Below are positions 36,134 through 44,750 of a DNA stretch of 64,000 nucleotides, one piece after another. The translations under genes and the position numbers were made by a program. Each line of letters opens with the position of its first letter. The stretch's first letter is position 1. The DNA is from an uncultured Clostridia bacterium (GTDB lineage: Bacteria; Bacillota; Clostridia; Monoglobales; Monoglobaceae). The DNA is taken from the NCBI GenBank assembly GCA_947631965.1, contig CANRNL010000003.1:25960-89959 (forward strand). The letters are read 5' to 3'. The notes beneath the pieces are model-generated. The model saw only the letters and a program-made list of their open reading frames with translations. It was not told the origin of the DNA and made no database searches.

Positions 36134-36850
36134 ATGAAAAACAAAAGACTTTTAATAATTGTAATATGTGCCGCAATTTTGTCGGCGGCGCTTGTGCTGT
36201 GGGGCGTTTTCGGCGGCTCGGAGACTTCGACCGAGAGCGCTGTGCCGACAGAGAGCGTCGTGCCGACCGAGAGTGCCGTGCCGACAGAGAGTGCCGCGCC
36301 GACCGAGAGCAGCGCCGTGCCGACCGAGAGCGCTGTGCCTACCGAGAGTGCCGTGCCGACAGAGAGTGCCGTGCCGACAGAGAGCGCCGCTCCGACAGAG
36401 AGCGCTGTTGCGGTAAACGGCGAGCCGAGCGAAACAGCAGCGCCTCTTACCTGCACAATGTCGATAAGCTGCGCGACAATACTTTCAAATCGGGACAAGC
36501 TCGCTCCCGAAAAGGCGGGCATAATACCGAGCGACGGCGTGATTTACGCGGAACGGTCGGTGGAATTTAACGAGGGCGAGACGGTGTTTGACCTGCTTCT
36601 TCGTGAGACTCGCGCAAACAAAATACATATGGAATATGTCGACACGCCCGCGTACAATTCGGCTTATATCGAGGGTATAGCGAATATTTATGAGTTTGAC
36701 TGCGGCTCACTTTCGGGCTGGATATACAAGGTCAACGGCATCTCGCCGGGCTACGGCTGCAGCAGATATGTGCTTAAAAACGGTGACAAAGTGGAGTGGA
36801 TATACTCCTGTGATTTGGGCAGAGATGCGGGAGCGGAGGCGGTACAATGA
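36134..36850 (+). CDS. Membrane-anchored DUF4430 protein, transcobalamin beta-domain-like
   Basis: 238 residues. An N-terminal hydrophobic helix (6-24) lacks a lipobox, so it is probably an uncleaved anchor. Residues 33-92 are ten TES-type units (VPTES) forming an extended stalk. Residues about 105-230 are a canonical DUF4430: [56 protein letters not shown], ending [13 protein letters not shown]4430 is grouped with the C-terminal domain of animal transcobalamin. It could form the beta half that closes over a corrinoid bound by the preceding protein. It starts 4 bp after that gene and overlaps ecfT by 4 bp. Confidence 0.9.
   Translation: MKNKRLLIIVICAAILSAALVLWGVFGGSETSTESAVPTESVVPTESAVPTESAAPTESSAVPTESAVPTESAVPTESAVPTESAAPTESAVAVNGEPSETAAPLTCTMSISCATILSNRDKLAPEKAGIIPSDGVIYAERSVEFNEGETVFDLLLRETRANKIHMEYVDTPAYNSAYIEGIANIYEFDCGSLSGWIYKVNGISPGYGCSRYVLKNGDKVEWIYSCDLGRDAGAEAVQ
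36230..36405 (+). repeat. 18-bp tandem coding repeat (VPTES stalk)
   Basis: Ten near-identical units encode TES followed by AVP, VVP or AAP; one unit carries an extra Ser. It spaces the DUF4430 head from the membrane. The tract should vary in copy number between strains. Confidence 0.9.
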
Positions 36851-37746
36851 TAAAGGACGAGTTTTCGCGGTTTCATCCGATTGTTAATTTTGTGTATTTC
36901 GCGTTTGTTTTGATATTTGCGATGTTTTTTATGTCGCCGGTGTACCTTGCCGTTTCGCTTTTGGGAGCGGCGGCTTATTCGCTGTACCTCGGAGGGCGCG
37001 GAAGGCTTTCTTTTATCCTTAAAGTTTTAATTCCGATGATGCTTATTGCGGCGATAATAAATCCGCTTTTTAATCACAAGGGGGCGACAGTTCTCGCGTA
37101 TTTCCCGAACGGAAACCCGCTGACCCTTGAGTCGATTTTGTACGGTGCGGCGGCTTCGGTTATGCTTGCCGCCACCGTGCTGTGGTTTTCCTGCCTGACC
37201 GCTGTTATGACCTCGGACAAGCTGATTTATCTCACGGGACGGCTCATACCGTCGCTCTCGCTTTTGATTTCGATGACGCTCAGATTTGTGCCGAGATTTA
37301 TAACTCAGATGAAAAGAATCCGTGCCGCTCAAAAAGGTATGGGCTGCGACGCGTCGGATGGCGGCCTTATCTCAAAGGTACGGCGCGGCGTAAAGATTAT
37401 CTCGATTATGGTGACGTGGTCGCTCGAAAATTCGGTCGATACGGCGGATTCTATGAGAAGCCGAGGCTTCGGCACGTCGCCGAGGAGCGCGTTTTCGATA
37501 TACAAATTTACCGTGAGAGACGCGGCGGCTCTGATATTTATTTTTGCGGCGGCGGGGCTTGTTATATTCGGCGTATCTTGCGGCGCGACGGCGTGCGGAT
37601 ATTTTCCGACATTCTCCGCGCCCGAAATGACCGCTTCGCGCGTAATATTTGTTTCGGCGTATCTCGCGCTTTGCCTTACGCCGTTTTTCGTGTCGCTGAT
37701 ATGCGGAATGAAAACACCCGAAAGATTGCACGGAGGGGAGAACTGA
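36847..37746 (+). CDS. ecfT: ECF transporter transmembrane component EcfT
   Basis: Couples ATPase movement to the substrate-binding S component of an energy-coupling-factor importer. 299 residues with five to six membrane helices. The cytoplasmic coupling region carries the conserved ADSMRSRGFG signature near residue 205. The start overlaps the DUF4430 gene (ATGA) and the stop is 3 bp before the ATPase/S fusion. A dedicated T component here, under a B12 riboswitch, points to a corrinoid-specific (group I-like) ECF system. Confidence 0.93.
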   Translation: MIKDEFSRFHPIVNFVYFAFVLIFAMFFMSPVYLAVSLLGAAAYSLYLGGRGRLSFILKVLIPMMLIAAIINPLFNHKGATVLAYFPNGNPLTLESILYGAAASVMLAATVLWFSCLTAVMTSDKLIYLTGRLIPSLSLLISMTLRFVPRFITQMKRIRAAQKGMGCDASDGGLISKVRRGVKIISIMVTWSLENSVDTADSMRSRGFGTSPRSAFSIYKFTVRDAAALIFIFAAAGLVIFGVSCGATACGYFPTFSAPEMTASRVIFVSAYLALCLTPFFVSLICGMKTPERLHGGEN

Positions 37747-37749
37747 TAA

Positions 37750-40224
37750 ATGGATATATACACGATAAAAAATCTTACGTTTACATACGGCGGACGAAAA
37801 ACGCCCGCGCTCTCGGATATAAATATATCGTTTGAGCGCGGCTCGTTTACGGTGCTGTGCGGCAAGTCGGGCAGCGGCAAGACCACCCTTTTGCGTCTTT
37901 TGAAGTCGGCGACAGCTCCGTCGGGCGAGATGAGAGGCGAACTTTTGTTTGAGGGAGAAAGCCTTGTGAAAACAGACGTGCGCCGTCAGGCGGCCGAGAT
38001 TGGGTTCGTGGGTCAAAATCCCGAAAATCAGACAGTGTGCGATAAGGTGTGGCACGAGCTGGCGTTCGGCCTTGAAAGTCTCGGACTTCCGACCCCCGAA
38101 ATACGCGCCCGCGTCGCGGAGATGTCGGCGTTTTTCGGAATAGAGCCTTGGTTTCGCAAGAAGGTGTCCGAGCTTTCGGGCGGACAGGTACAGCTTTTGA
38201 ATTTGGCGGCTGTTATGGTTATGCGTCCTTCCGTTTTGATTCTGGATGAGCCGACCGCCTTCCTTGACCCTATCGCGTCGGTCGAGTTTCTTGAAACCGT
38301 AAAGCGCATAAATTCGGAGCTTGGCGTGACGGTTATCATTTCGGAGCATAACGCCGACGCGGTAATACCTATGGCGGACAAGCTTGCGGTGCTTAGCGGC
38401 GGGCGTCTTGAGGAGTTCGGAAGGCCTGCCGACGTAATACCAAAGATACCCGGCGATTTAATGAATCTTATGCCCGCGCCCGCGAGGGCGTGTATCGCTT
38501 CGGGCGGCGAGGGCTGCCCGATAACCGTTCGCGAGGGGCGCGCGTGGCTGTCCGACGCGGTGAAAAGCAGAGGCGCAAAGCCTGTCGAATCGGACAAGTC
38601 GCAGGCTTCGGGAGGCGTTATGGCGGAGCTTAAAAACGTTTGGTTCAGGTACGAAAAAAATTCCGTCGACGTGCTTCGCGGAGTAAACCTCTCGGTGCGC
38701 GGCGGTGAAATATACGCACTTCTCGGCGGCAACGGCGCGGGAAAGACCACGGCGGCGTCGGTGCTGGGCGGACTTTTGAACCCGATACGAGGCTCGGTCT
38801 TTATAGACGGAAAAAAGCTGTCCGAAATACCGCGCGCAAAGCTGTACCGAGGTTTGCTCGGCGTTATGCCGCAGAACCCGCAGACGCTTTTCGTCGGGAA
38901 AACGCTTCGCGAGGATATTGACGATATGCTTGCCGAGCTTAAAGTTCCGAGGGACAAGCGGGAGGAGTCGGCGCGTTCGGTATTGGAATTGTGCGAGCTT
39001 TCGGAGCTTAAAAACTCACACCCGTACGACCTTTCGGGCGGCGAACAGCAGCGCGCCGCGCTTGCGAAAATTCTTCTTACAAAGCCGCGGATACTCATTC
39101 TCGACGAGCCGACCAAGGGTATGGACAACTGCTTTAAGCGCACGTTCGGAGAAATTCTAAACAGGCTCAAGGCGGACGGCGCGTGCGTCATAATGGTGTC
39201 GCACGACACCGAGTTTTGCGCCGAGTACGCAGACCGCGCGGGGCTTTTCTTTGACGGCGAAATAGTCTCGGAGGACGAGCCTAAAAAGTTTTTCTCGCAA
39301 AACAGCTACTATACCACCGCCGCCGCAAAAATGGCGCGCGGCATCATAGACGGCGCGGTGACCTGCGGCGATATAGCAAAAGCTCTCGGCGCGTCCGAAA
39401 AAGAAAAAATACCGCCGCGTCCTCCGAAGCAGGAATCGGACTTCGAAAATAAAAAAACCGCCGACGGCGGAAAAAATACAGAAAAGAACATTAGAAAAAG
39501 CGAAAATGTCTCGACGATAACAAGGCGCGGCTTTAAAGGGCATAATTTGCTCGTCCTGCTGCTTGCCGCAATCATTGTGCCGCTCACGGTGCTTGCGGGG
39601 GTATATCTTTTGAATGACAGAAAATTTTATTTCATAAGCCTTGCTGTGATAGCGGAGGCTTTCGCGGCGTTTGCTTTTGCGTTTGAAGGCAGACGCCCGC
39701 GGGAGCGCGAGCTTGTCACGGCGGCGGTGTTCTGCGCCCTTGCCGTGGCGGGACGCGGTGCGTTCTTTATGCTTCCGCAGTTCAAGGCGACCGCCGCGGT
39801 GGTGATAATAGCCGGAATATGCTTCGGCGGCGAGACGGGATTTCTCGTCGGAGCGGTGGCTATGTTTATATCGAATATGTTTATCGGTCAAGGCTCGTGG
39901 GTGCCGTGGCAGATGTTTGCGATGGGCTTGGTGGGCGGACTGGCGGGACTTTTGTTCCACAGCGGCATACTTCCGCGCAGACGAGGGGTGATATGCGCCT
40001 TTGGCGCACTTTCGGTGCTTGTGGTCTACGGAGGCATCATAAACCCCTCGTCGGTGCTGCTCGTCACGCCGTACCCGCAGGCGTCGGCTCTGCTTTCGTC
40101 ATACGTTTACGGGTTTCCGTTCGATTTGATACACGCGGCATCGACCGCCGTTTTTCTGTGGCTCATCGCCAAACCGATAATGGAGAAGTTCGACAGGATA
40201 AAGGTGAAATACGAGATTTTTTAA
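37750..40224 (+). CDS. EcfA-EcfA'-S component fusion, putative cobalamin ECF transporter
   Basis: 824 residues combining three subunits. ATPase 1: Walker A GKSGSGKTT (about 38-46), signature LSGGQVQLLNL, Walker B VLILDEPTAFLDP. ATPase 2: Walker A GGNGAGKTT (about 327-335), signature LSGGEQQRAALA, Walker B ILILDEPTKGMD. After a charged linker (about 525-590) comes a ~230-residue membrane domain with six or more helices. Its core (ELVTAAVFCALAVAGRGAFF, AGICFGGETGFLVGAVAMFISN, GLVGGLAGLLF) has the ECF S-component pattern. The B12 riboswitch suggests a CblT-like corrinoid binder; other substrates are not excluded. The C-terminus overlaps convergent pdxT by 4 bp. Confidence 0.9.
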   Translation: MDIYTIKNLTFTYGGRKTPALSDINISFERGSFTVLCGKSGSGKTTLLRLLKSATAPSGEMRGELLFEGESLVKTDVRRQAAEIGFVGQNPENQTVCDKVWHELAFGLESLGLPTPEIRARVAEMSAFFGIEPWFRKKVSELSGGQVQLLNLAAVMVMRPSVLILDEPTAFLDPIASVEFLETVKRINSELGVTVIISEHNADAVIPMADKLAVLSGGRLEEFGRPADVIPKIPGDLMNLMPAPARACIASGGEGCPITVREGRAWLSDAVKSRGAKPVESDKSQASGGVMAELKNVWFRYEKNSVDVLRGVNLSVRGGEIYALLGGNGAGKTTAASVLGGLLNPIRGSVFIDGKKLSEIPRAKLYRGLLGVMPQNPQTLFVGKTLREDIDDMLAELKVPRDKREESARSVLELCELSELKNSHPYDLSGGEQQRAALAKILLTKPRILILDEPTKGMDNCFKRTFGEILNRLKADGACVIMVSHDTEFCAEYADRAGLFFDGEIVSEDEPKKFFSQNSYYTTAAAKMARGIIDGAVTCGDIAKALGASEKEKIPPRPPKQESDFENKKTADGGKNTEKNIRKSENVSTITRRGFKGHNLLVLLLAAIIVPLTVLAGVYLLNDRKFYFISLAVIAEAFAAFAFAFEGRRPRERELVTAAVFCALAVAGRGAFFMLPQFKATAAVVIIAGICFGGETGFLVGAVAMFISNMFIGQGSWVPWQMFAMGLVGGLAGLLFHSGILPRRRGVICAFGALSVLVVYGGIINPSSVLLVTPYPQASALLSSYVYGFPFDLIHAASTAVFLWLIAKPIMEKFDRIKVKYEIF

Positions 40225-40805
40225 GACTGCGCCGCGCGGCTTTTTACAATGTTTTCCAAAAAAAATTTATGCACCCTGACGTCTTTGTTAAGCTCCGGAT
40301 GAAACGCCGTAACCAGCCGGTTCCCCTGACGTGCCGCAACGATATTGCCGCCGACGCGGGCGAGAATTTGCACTCCCGCTCCGACCTCGCTTATATAGGG
40401 CGCGCGAATAAAGGTCATCGGCACTTTTTCGAGTTCACCGAATGTTTCTTCGGTGTAAAAGCTGCCGAGTTGCCGTCCGTAGGCGTTTCTCACGGCGGTA
40501 ATGTCCATAACCGCAAGATGAGTGCGGCTGTCGTTCTCGGTTTTCTTCGCGAGCAGTATAAGCCCCGCGCAGGTGCCGAATACGGGCAGTCCGTCCGTTA
40601 TAAGCTCTTTGATTTTGTCGAAAAGATTCAGCTCCCGAAGCAGCTTTCCCTGCACGGTACTCTCGCCGCCCGGAATGATAAGCCCATCGAAGTCGGCGTT
40701 CAAATCCCGCTCCTGCCTTATCTCGAATGAGTCCGCGCCGAGGCGGGAGAGCATTTGACGATGCTCTTCGAACGCGCCTTGCAGAGCCAGTACTCCTATA
40801 TTCAT
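40221..40805 (-). CDS. pdxT: PLP synthase glutaminase subunit
   Basis: Class I glutamine amidotransferase that feeds ammonia to PdxS for pyridoxal phosphate synthesis. 194 residues: IGVLALQGAFEEH at the N-terminus, IIPGGEST, nucleophile Cys in PVFGTCAGLILLA, and the His-Glu pair in AFHPELN. It starts 1 bp after the pdxS stop. Its 3' end overlaps the end of the ECF fusion gene by 4 bp on the other strand, with no intervening terminator. Confidence 0.97.
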   Translation of the reverse strand: MNIGVLALQGAFEEHRQMLSRLGADSFEIRQERDLNADFDGLIIPGGESTVQGKLLRELNLFDKIKELITDGLPVFGTCAGLILLAKKTENDSRTHLAVMDITAVRNAYGRQLGSFYTEETFGELEKVPMTFIRAPYISEVGAGVQILARVGGNIVAARQGNRLVTAFHPELNKDVRVHKFFLENIVKSRAAQS

Positions 40806-40806
40806 A

Positions 40807-41682
40807 TTACTTTCCTCTCTCCGCCATAAGAAGCTCTATCTCTTGTTCGTTTATCCCGACCATAGCTTCGCCTAAGTCCTCCGAAAGCTCGGCGAGCATT
40901 TTTGCGTCGGTGTAGTTGGTGACCGCCTTGACTATCGCCGCCGCGCGTTTTTCGGGATTGCCCGATTTGAATATGCCCGAACCCACAAATACGCCCTCCG
41001 CGCCGAGCTGCATCATAAGAGCCGCGTCCGCGGGGGTCGCAACGCCGCCTGCCGCAAAATTAACGACGGGCAGTTTTTTGTTTTTATGAACGTAGAGCGC
41101 CAAATCATAGGGAACTTGTAGCTCCTTTGCCGCGTCGAACAACTCGTCCTCGCTCATTGAAGCGAGACGGCGTATTTCGGACTGCATCATACGCATATGG
41201 CGCACCGCCTGCACAACGTCGCCGGTTCCCGGCTCGCCCTTGGTGCGTATCATAGCCGCGCCCTCGTTGATTCTCCTGAGCGCTTCGCCCAAATCCTTTG
41301 CGCCGCACACGAACGGCACGTTGAAGGCGGTTTTGTCGATATGGTATCTGTCGTCCGCCGGAGAGAGTACCTCGCTTTCGTCTATATAGTCGATTTCTAT
41401 TGCCTGCAAAATCTGCGCTTCGGCAATATGTCCTATCCTGCACTTTGCCATAACGGGTATCGAGACTGCGTTTTGAATACCCTTTATCATTTTCGGGTCG
41501 CTCATACGCGAAACGCCGCCCGCCGCGCGTATGTCTGCGGGTATGCGCTCAAGCGCCATAACCGCGCACGCGCCCGCCGCCTCCGCGATTTTTGCCTGCT
41601 CCGGAGTGGTAACGTCCATAATAACGCCGCCCTTGAGCATCTGCGCAAGATTTTTGTTAAGCTCAAACCTGTTGTTTTCCAT
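40807..41682 (-). CDS. pdxS: PLP synthase synthase subunit
   Basis: Builds pyridoxal 5'-phosphate from ribose 5-phosphate, glyceraldehyde 3-phosphate and ammonia. 291 residues, TIM barrel. It contains [32 protein letters not shown], the active-site lysine region [35 protein letters not shown] and [17 protein letters not shown]. The ATG at 41682 lies 6 nt after GGAGGAG; a longer open frame upstream runs through the promoter region and is not used. Operon with pdxT. Confidence 0.98.
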   Translation of the reverse strand: MENNRFELNKNLAQMLKGGVIMDVTTPEQAKIAEAAGACAVMALERIPADIRAAGGVSRMSDPKMIKGIQNAVSIPVMAKCRIGHIAEAQILQAIEIDYIDESEVLSPADDRYHIDKTAFNVPFVCGAKDLGEALRRINEGAAMIRTKGEPGTGDVVQAVRHMRMMQSEIRRLASMSEDELFDAAKELQVPYDLALYVHKNKKLPVVNFAAGGVATPADAALMMQLGAEGVFVGSGIFKSGNPEKRAAAIVKAVTNYTDAKMLAELSEDLGEAMVGINEQEIELLMAERGK

Positions 41683-41710
41683 TACATTCTCCTCCGATTC
41701 AAAATCAATA

Positions 41711-41739
41711 TTGACAATTATTATTATTTTGAATATAAT
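41711..41739 (+). promoter_or_regulatory. Consensus promoter of pdxR
   Basis: TTGACA (41711-41716), 17 nt, TATAAT (41734-41739), all positions consensus. Its -10 overlaps the -10 of the opposing pdxST promoter. Confidence 0.85.
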
Positions 41740-41765
41740 TATACAGCGAATTGACACTATATAAA
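41738..41765 (-). promoter_or_regulatory. Promoter of pdxST
   Basis: On the minus strand: TTTATA (41765-41760), 16-nt spacer, TATAAT (41743-41738). The weak -35 falls inside the palindrome at 41751-41772, consistent with activator control. Confidence 0.55.
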
Positions 41766-41772
41766 GTGCCAA
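41751..41772. promoter_or_regulatory. Palindrome in the pdxR-pdxST intergenic region, candidate PdxR operator
   Basis: A 22-bp inverted repeat (TTGACACT...AGTGCCAA) with two mismatched pairs. It covers the pdxST -35 and lies just downstream of the predicted pdxR start. This suits activation of pdxST and autorepression of pdxR, the usual PdxR logic. Confidence 0.55.
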
Positions 41773-41800
41773 AATACAAATTTTTAAAGAGGTCAGATTG

Positions 41801-43168
41801 ATGTATAATTTTACCATCAACTTTGGCGCGGGTTCAAAAAAGCCGTTGTATGAGCAGCTTTATGAGCATATTGCGGGTGAAATTAGGGAGAGAAAGCTCG
41901 CGGAGGACGAGCGTATGCCGTCCAAGCGCGGGCTGGCGGCGCACCTCGGCATAAGCGTTAACACGGTGGAGACTGCGTACGAGATACTTGTGCAGGAGGG
42001 GTATCTGGTGTCGGTACCCAAAAGCGGATTTTATGTGAGGTACATAGACGCTCCGACCGCGGGCGGCGAGTTTCGGGCGGCGGAGGAAGAAAGGGAACGA
42101 GCCGAGGAATACAGGGCGGATTTCAGAACGGGCGCGGCGGATATGAGGTCGTTTCCGTATGCGACCTGGGTAAAGCTGTCCAAAGAAACTATGTACGCCA
42201 ACCCCGACCTTTTAAATTCGGGCGAGGCAAAGGGCGACTATGAGCTTCGCGCGTGCATCGCCAAGTATCTGCACGAATTTCGGGGCGTTAACTGTTCGCC
42301 CCGACAGGTTATAGTCGGCGCGGGAATAGAGTATTTGCTTATGCTTTTGTGCGAGCTTTCGGAGAACGGCAGACGCTGTGCGATAGAGGACCCCGGCTAT
42401 GAGAAAATAGATTTGATTTTAAGGAACGGTGGCTTTGACGTGAACTATGTCCCGCTTGACGAAAAGGGCATTTCGGCGGAGGAGCTGAGCAAAACTGACG
42501 CAGACACGGTGTATGTTACGCCCTCGCATCAGTTCCCGACGGGTACGGTTATGCCCATTGACCGCCGTATTCAGCTGCTTAAATGGGCGGAAGCCGAGGA
42601 GGGGCGTTATATAATAGAGGATGATTTCAGCTGTGAGTTTAATTATTCAAAGCGTCCGATTACAGCGATTCAGGGAATTTACAACAGTGAAAAGGTCATA
42701 TATTTGAATACGTTTTCGAGAACGCTCGCGCCGTCGATAAGAATTGCGTATATGGTTCTTCCGCAGCGGCTTTCGGAAGAGTACGAAAAGCACTTTTACA
42801 GGTATTCGTCCACCGTTCCGCGCTTTGACCAGCACACGCTCGCGCGTTTTATATCCGAAAATTATTTGTCGCGTTATTTGAACCGTCTTAAAAATACTTA
42901 CAGAAAACGGCGCGACGCGCTCACCGACGCGCTCCGCTCCTCTCGTTACCCGATAGAGGTCGGCGGCGACAGGGCGGGAGTGCATATTGTTTTTAAATCT
43001 CCCGCCGCAAAAGAAATCCTCGCTTATACGAGAGAGCGCGGCATAAAGCTGTATAATATGGACGACTATTACTTCACGCGCCGCACCTCGTCCTCAAATA
43101 CGCTTATCGCGGGATACGCGGGTGTGGATGCGGAGGATATAAATTATCTCAAAGAGGTTTTAAGCTGA
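41801..43168 (+). CDS. pdxR: MocR/GntR-family regulator of PLP synthesis
   Basis: 456 residues: winged helix-turn-helix of GntR type (residues about 10-78; [26 protein letters not shown]) fused to a fold-type-I aminotransferase-like domain (about 110-456). Divergent placement next to pdxST makes it the PLP-responsive PdxR. Conserved parts include [11 protein letters not shown] and EDDFSCEF. In [16 protein letters not shown] the residue at the place of the PLP-Schiff-base lysine is Arg307 (codon AGA at 42719), so covalent PLP binding looks impossible. ATG 41801; an adjacent TTG 41798 is the only upstream alternative. Confidence 0.93.
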   Translation: MYNFTINFGAGSKKPLYEQLYEHIAGEIRERKLAEDERMPSKRGLAAHLGISVNTVETAYEILVQEGYLVSVPKSGFYVRYIDAPTAGGEFRAAEEERERAEEYRADFRTGAADMRSFPYATWVKLSKETMYANPDLLNSGEAKGDYELRACIAKYLHEFRGVNCSPRQVIVGAGIEYLLMLLCELSENGRRCAIEDPGYEKIDLILRNGGFDVNYVPLDEKGISAEELSKTDADTVYVTPSHQFPTGTVMPIDRRIQLLKWAEAEEGRYIIEDDFSCEFNYSKRPITAIQGIYNSEKVIYLNTFSRTLAPSIRIAYMVLPQRLSEEYEKHFYRYSSTVPRFDQHTLARFISENYLSRYLNRLKNTYRKRRDALTDALRSSRYPIEVGGDRAGVHIVFKSPAAKEILAYTRERGIKLYNMDDYYFTRRTSSSNTLIAGYAGVDAEDINYLKEVLS

Positions 43169-43178
43169 AAATAAAATG

Positions 43179-43203
43179 ATAAAACGGCTGTTTTATTTGT
43201 AAA
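43179..43203 (+). terminator. Weak terminator-like hairpin after pdxR
   Basis: A 7-bp AT-rich stem (43179-43185 with 43190-43196), loop GGCT, followed by TTGTAAATTTTTT. Weak but well placed. Confidence 0.4.
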
Positions 43204-43222
43204 TTTTTTCTGATATTAAGGG

Positions 43223-43251
43223 TGGACAAATTTATTAAATTGCGCTATAAT
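43223..43251 (+). promoter_or_regulatory. Promoter of the flavodiiron gene
   Basis: TGGACA (43223-43228), 17-nt spacer, TATAAT (43246-43251). Confidence 0.75.
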
Positions 43252-43321
43252 CGTATTATTATATAAGGTTAATCGGAAATCTTTATGTGAGAATGCGAAA
43301 AATTTTGAGGGGGAATTTTTT

Positions 43322-44527
43322 ATGTACTGTGTAAGAAAAATAAAGGACGATTTGTTTTATGTCGGCGGAAGCGACCGCCGTTTGGCGCTGTTTGAGAATA
43401 TGTTTCCCATACCGCGCGGAGTTTCGTACAATTCGTACCTTTTGCTTGATGATAAAACCGTGCTTATGGACACGGCGGATTATTCGATAGGCAGACAGTT
43501 TTTTGAAAATATCGAGTATGCTTTAAACGGACGCGAGCTTGACTATGTCGTGGTAAACCATATGGAGCCCGACCACAGCGCGACGCTCGGCGAGCTTACG
43601 CTGCGCTATCCGAATGTTAAAATCGTTTGTAACACAAAAACTCTCACTATGATAAAGCAGTTTTTCGACTTTGACGCGGACAGCCGCGCGGTGCTTGTGG
43701 GAGAGGGCGACACGCTTGAGACGGGAAAGCATAAGCTGACGTTCGTGACCGCTCCGATGGTTCACTGGCCTGAGGTTATGGTGACTTACGACAGCACCGA
43801 TAAAATACTCTACTCGGCGGACGCGTTCGGCACGTTCGGCGCGCTTTCGGGAAATATTTTTGCGGATGAGCTGAATTTTGACGCGGAGTGGCTTCCCGAC
43901 GCGAGAAGATACTATACCAACATAGTCGGAAAGTTCGGCGCGCAGGTTCAGACCTTGCTTAAAAAGGCGGCGGCTCTTGACATAGAGATGATTTGTCCGC
44001 TTCACGGTCCGATATGGCGCGAAAATCTTTCGTATTTTATAGACAAGTATCAAAAGTGGAGCTTATATACTCCCGAAGACAAGGCTGTTATGATAGCTTA
44101 CGGCTCGGTCTACGGCAACACCGAGAACGCGGCGGACATTTTGGCGAATATGCTCGCCGAGAGAGGCGTTAAAAATATTGCGGTCTATGATGTCTCGTCA
44201 ACTCACTCGTCGGTGATAGTTTCGGAGGCGTTCAGGTGCAGTCATCTCGTGTTCGCGGCTTCGACCTACTGCGGCGGCGTATTTTTCAATATGGAGACTG
44301 CCCTTTCGGATATAGCGGAGCATGGACTTAAAAACCGCGTTGCCGCAATTATCCAAAACGGCACCTGGGGAGCCGTTTCGGGCAAAAAAATGCGCGAGAC
44401 TTTAGAGGGAATGAAGGATGTCACAATCCTTGACGCGCCGGTCAATATAAAATCGACTGTCAGCGAGGAAAATCTGAACGAGCTTGCCGCGCTTGCGGAC
44501 GAGATAGTTGCGTCATTAAATAATTGA
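43322..44527 (+). CDS. Flavodiiron protein (rubredoxin:oxygen/NO oxidoreductase type)
   Basis: Reduces O2 to water (or NO to N2O) in the cytoplasm of anaerobes, using electrons from rubredoxin. 401 residues. The beta-lactamase-like diiron domain has HMEPDHSATL near residue 80 with further ligands in MVHWPE, YSADAFG and CPLHGPIW. From about residue 255 there is a flavodoxin domain with the FMN loop AYGSVYGNTENAAD. The rubredoxin gene 48 bp downstream is the likely electron donor. Confidence 0.95.
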   Translation: MYCVRKIKDDLFYVGGSDRRLALFENMFPIPRGVSYNSYLLLDDKTVLMDTADYSIGRQFFENIEYALNGRELDYVVVNHMEPDHSATLGELTLRYPNVKIVCNTKTLTMIKQFFDFDADSRAVLVGEGDTLETGKHKLTFVTAPMVHWPEVMVTYDSTDKILYSADAFGTFGALSGNIFADELNFDAEWLPDARRYYTNIVGKFGAQVQTLLKKAAALDIEMICPLHGPIWRENLSYFIDKYQKWSLYTPEDKAVMIAYGSVYGNTENAADILANMLAERGVKNIAVYDVSSTHSSVIVSEAFRCSHLVFAASTYCGGVFFNMETALSDIAEHGLKNRVAAIIQNGTWGAVSGKKMRETLEGMKDVTILDAPVNIKSTVSEENLNELAALADEIVASLNN

Positions 44528-44575
44528 AAAATAATTAAAAATTAAATTTTAAAATATTTTAAGGAGGAAATTATT

Positions 44576-44734
44576 ATGAAAAAGTATGTTTGCGATGCGT
44601 GCGGATATGTGTACGATGAAGCGGTGGGCGACCCCGATAACGGAATTGCCCCCGGAACAAAGTGGGAGGACCTTCCCGATGATTTTGTATGCCCTCTTTG
44701 CGGACTTGGCAAGGACGCATTTTCGGAGCAGTAA
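44576..44734 (+). CDS. Rubredoxin
   Basis: A 52-residue iron protein with two CxxC knuckles: CDACGY at residues 6-11 and CPLCG at 39-43, and the rubredoxin core [19 protein letters not shown]. The ATG at 44576 is preceded by AAGGAGG. It follows the flavodiiron gene and shares its transcript, ended by a strong terminator. It probably passes electrons to the flavodiiron protein and perhaps to reverse rubrerythrin at 52105. Confidence 0.97.
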   Translation: MKKYVCDACGYVYDEAVGDPDNGIAPGTKWEDLPDDFVCPLCGLGKDAFSEQ

Positions 44735-44750
44735 TATTCGCGAGAAAAAC

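Noticed and set aside
38028..39209. 393-codon minus-strand frame under the ECF ATPase fusion
   Set aside because: Antisense of two intact ABC ATPase domains; Ser/Pro-rich shadow composition.
41683..41820. 46-residue N-terminal extension of pdxS
   Set aside because: It would run through the pdxR/pdxST promoters; GGAGGAG before ATG 41682 and the family N-terminus fix the start.
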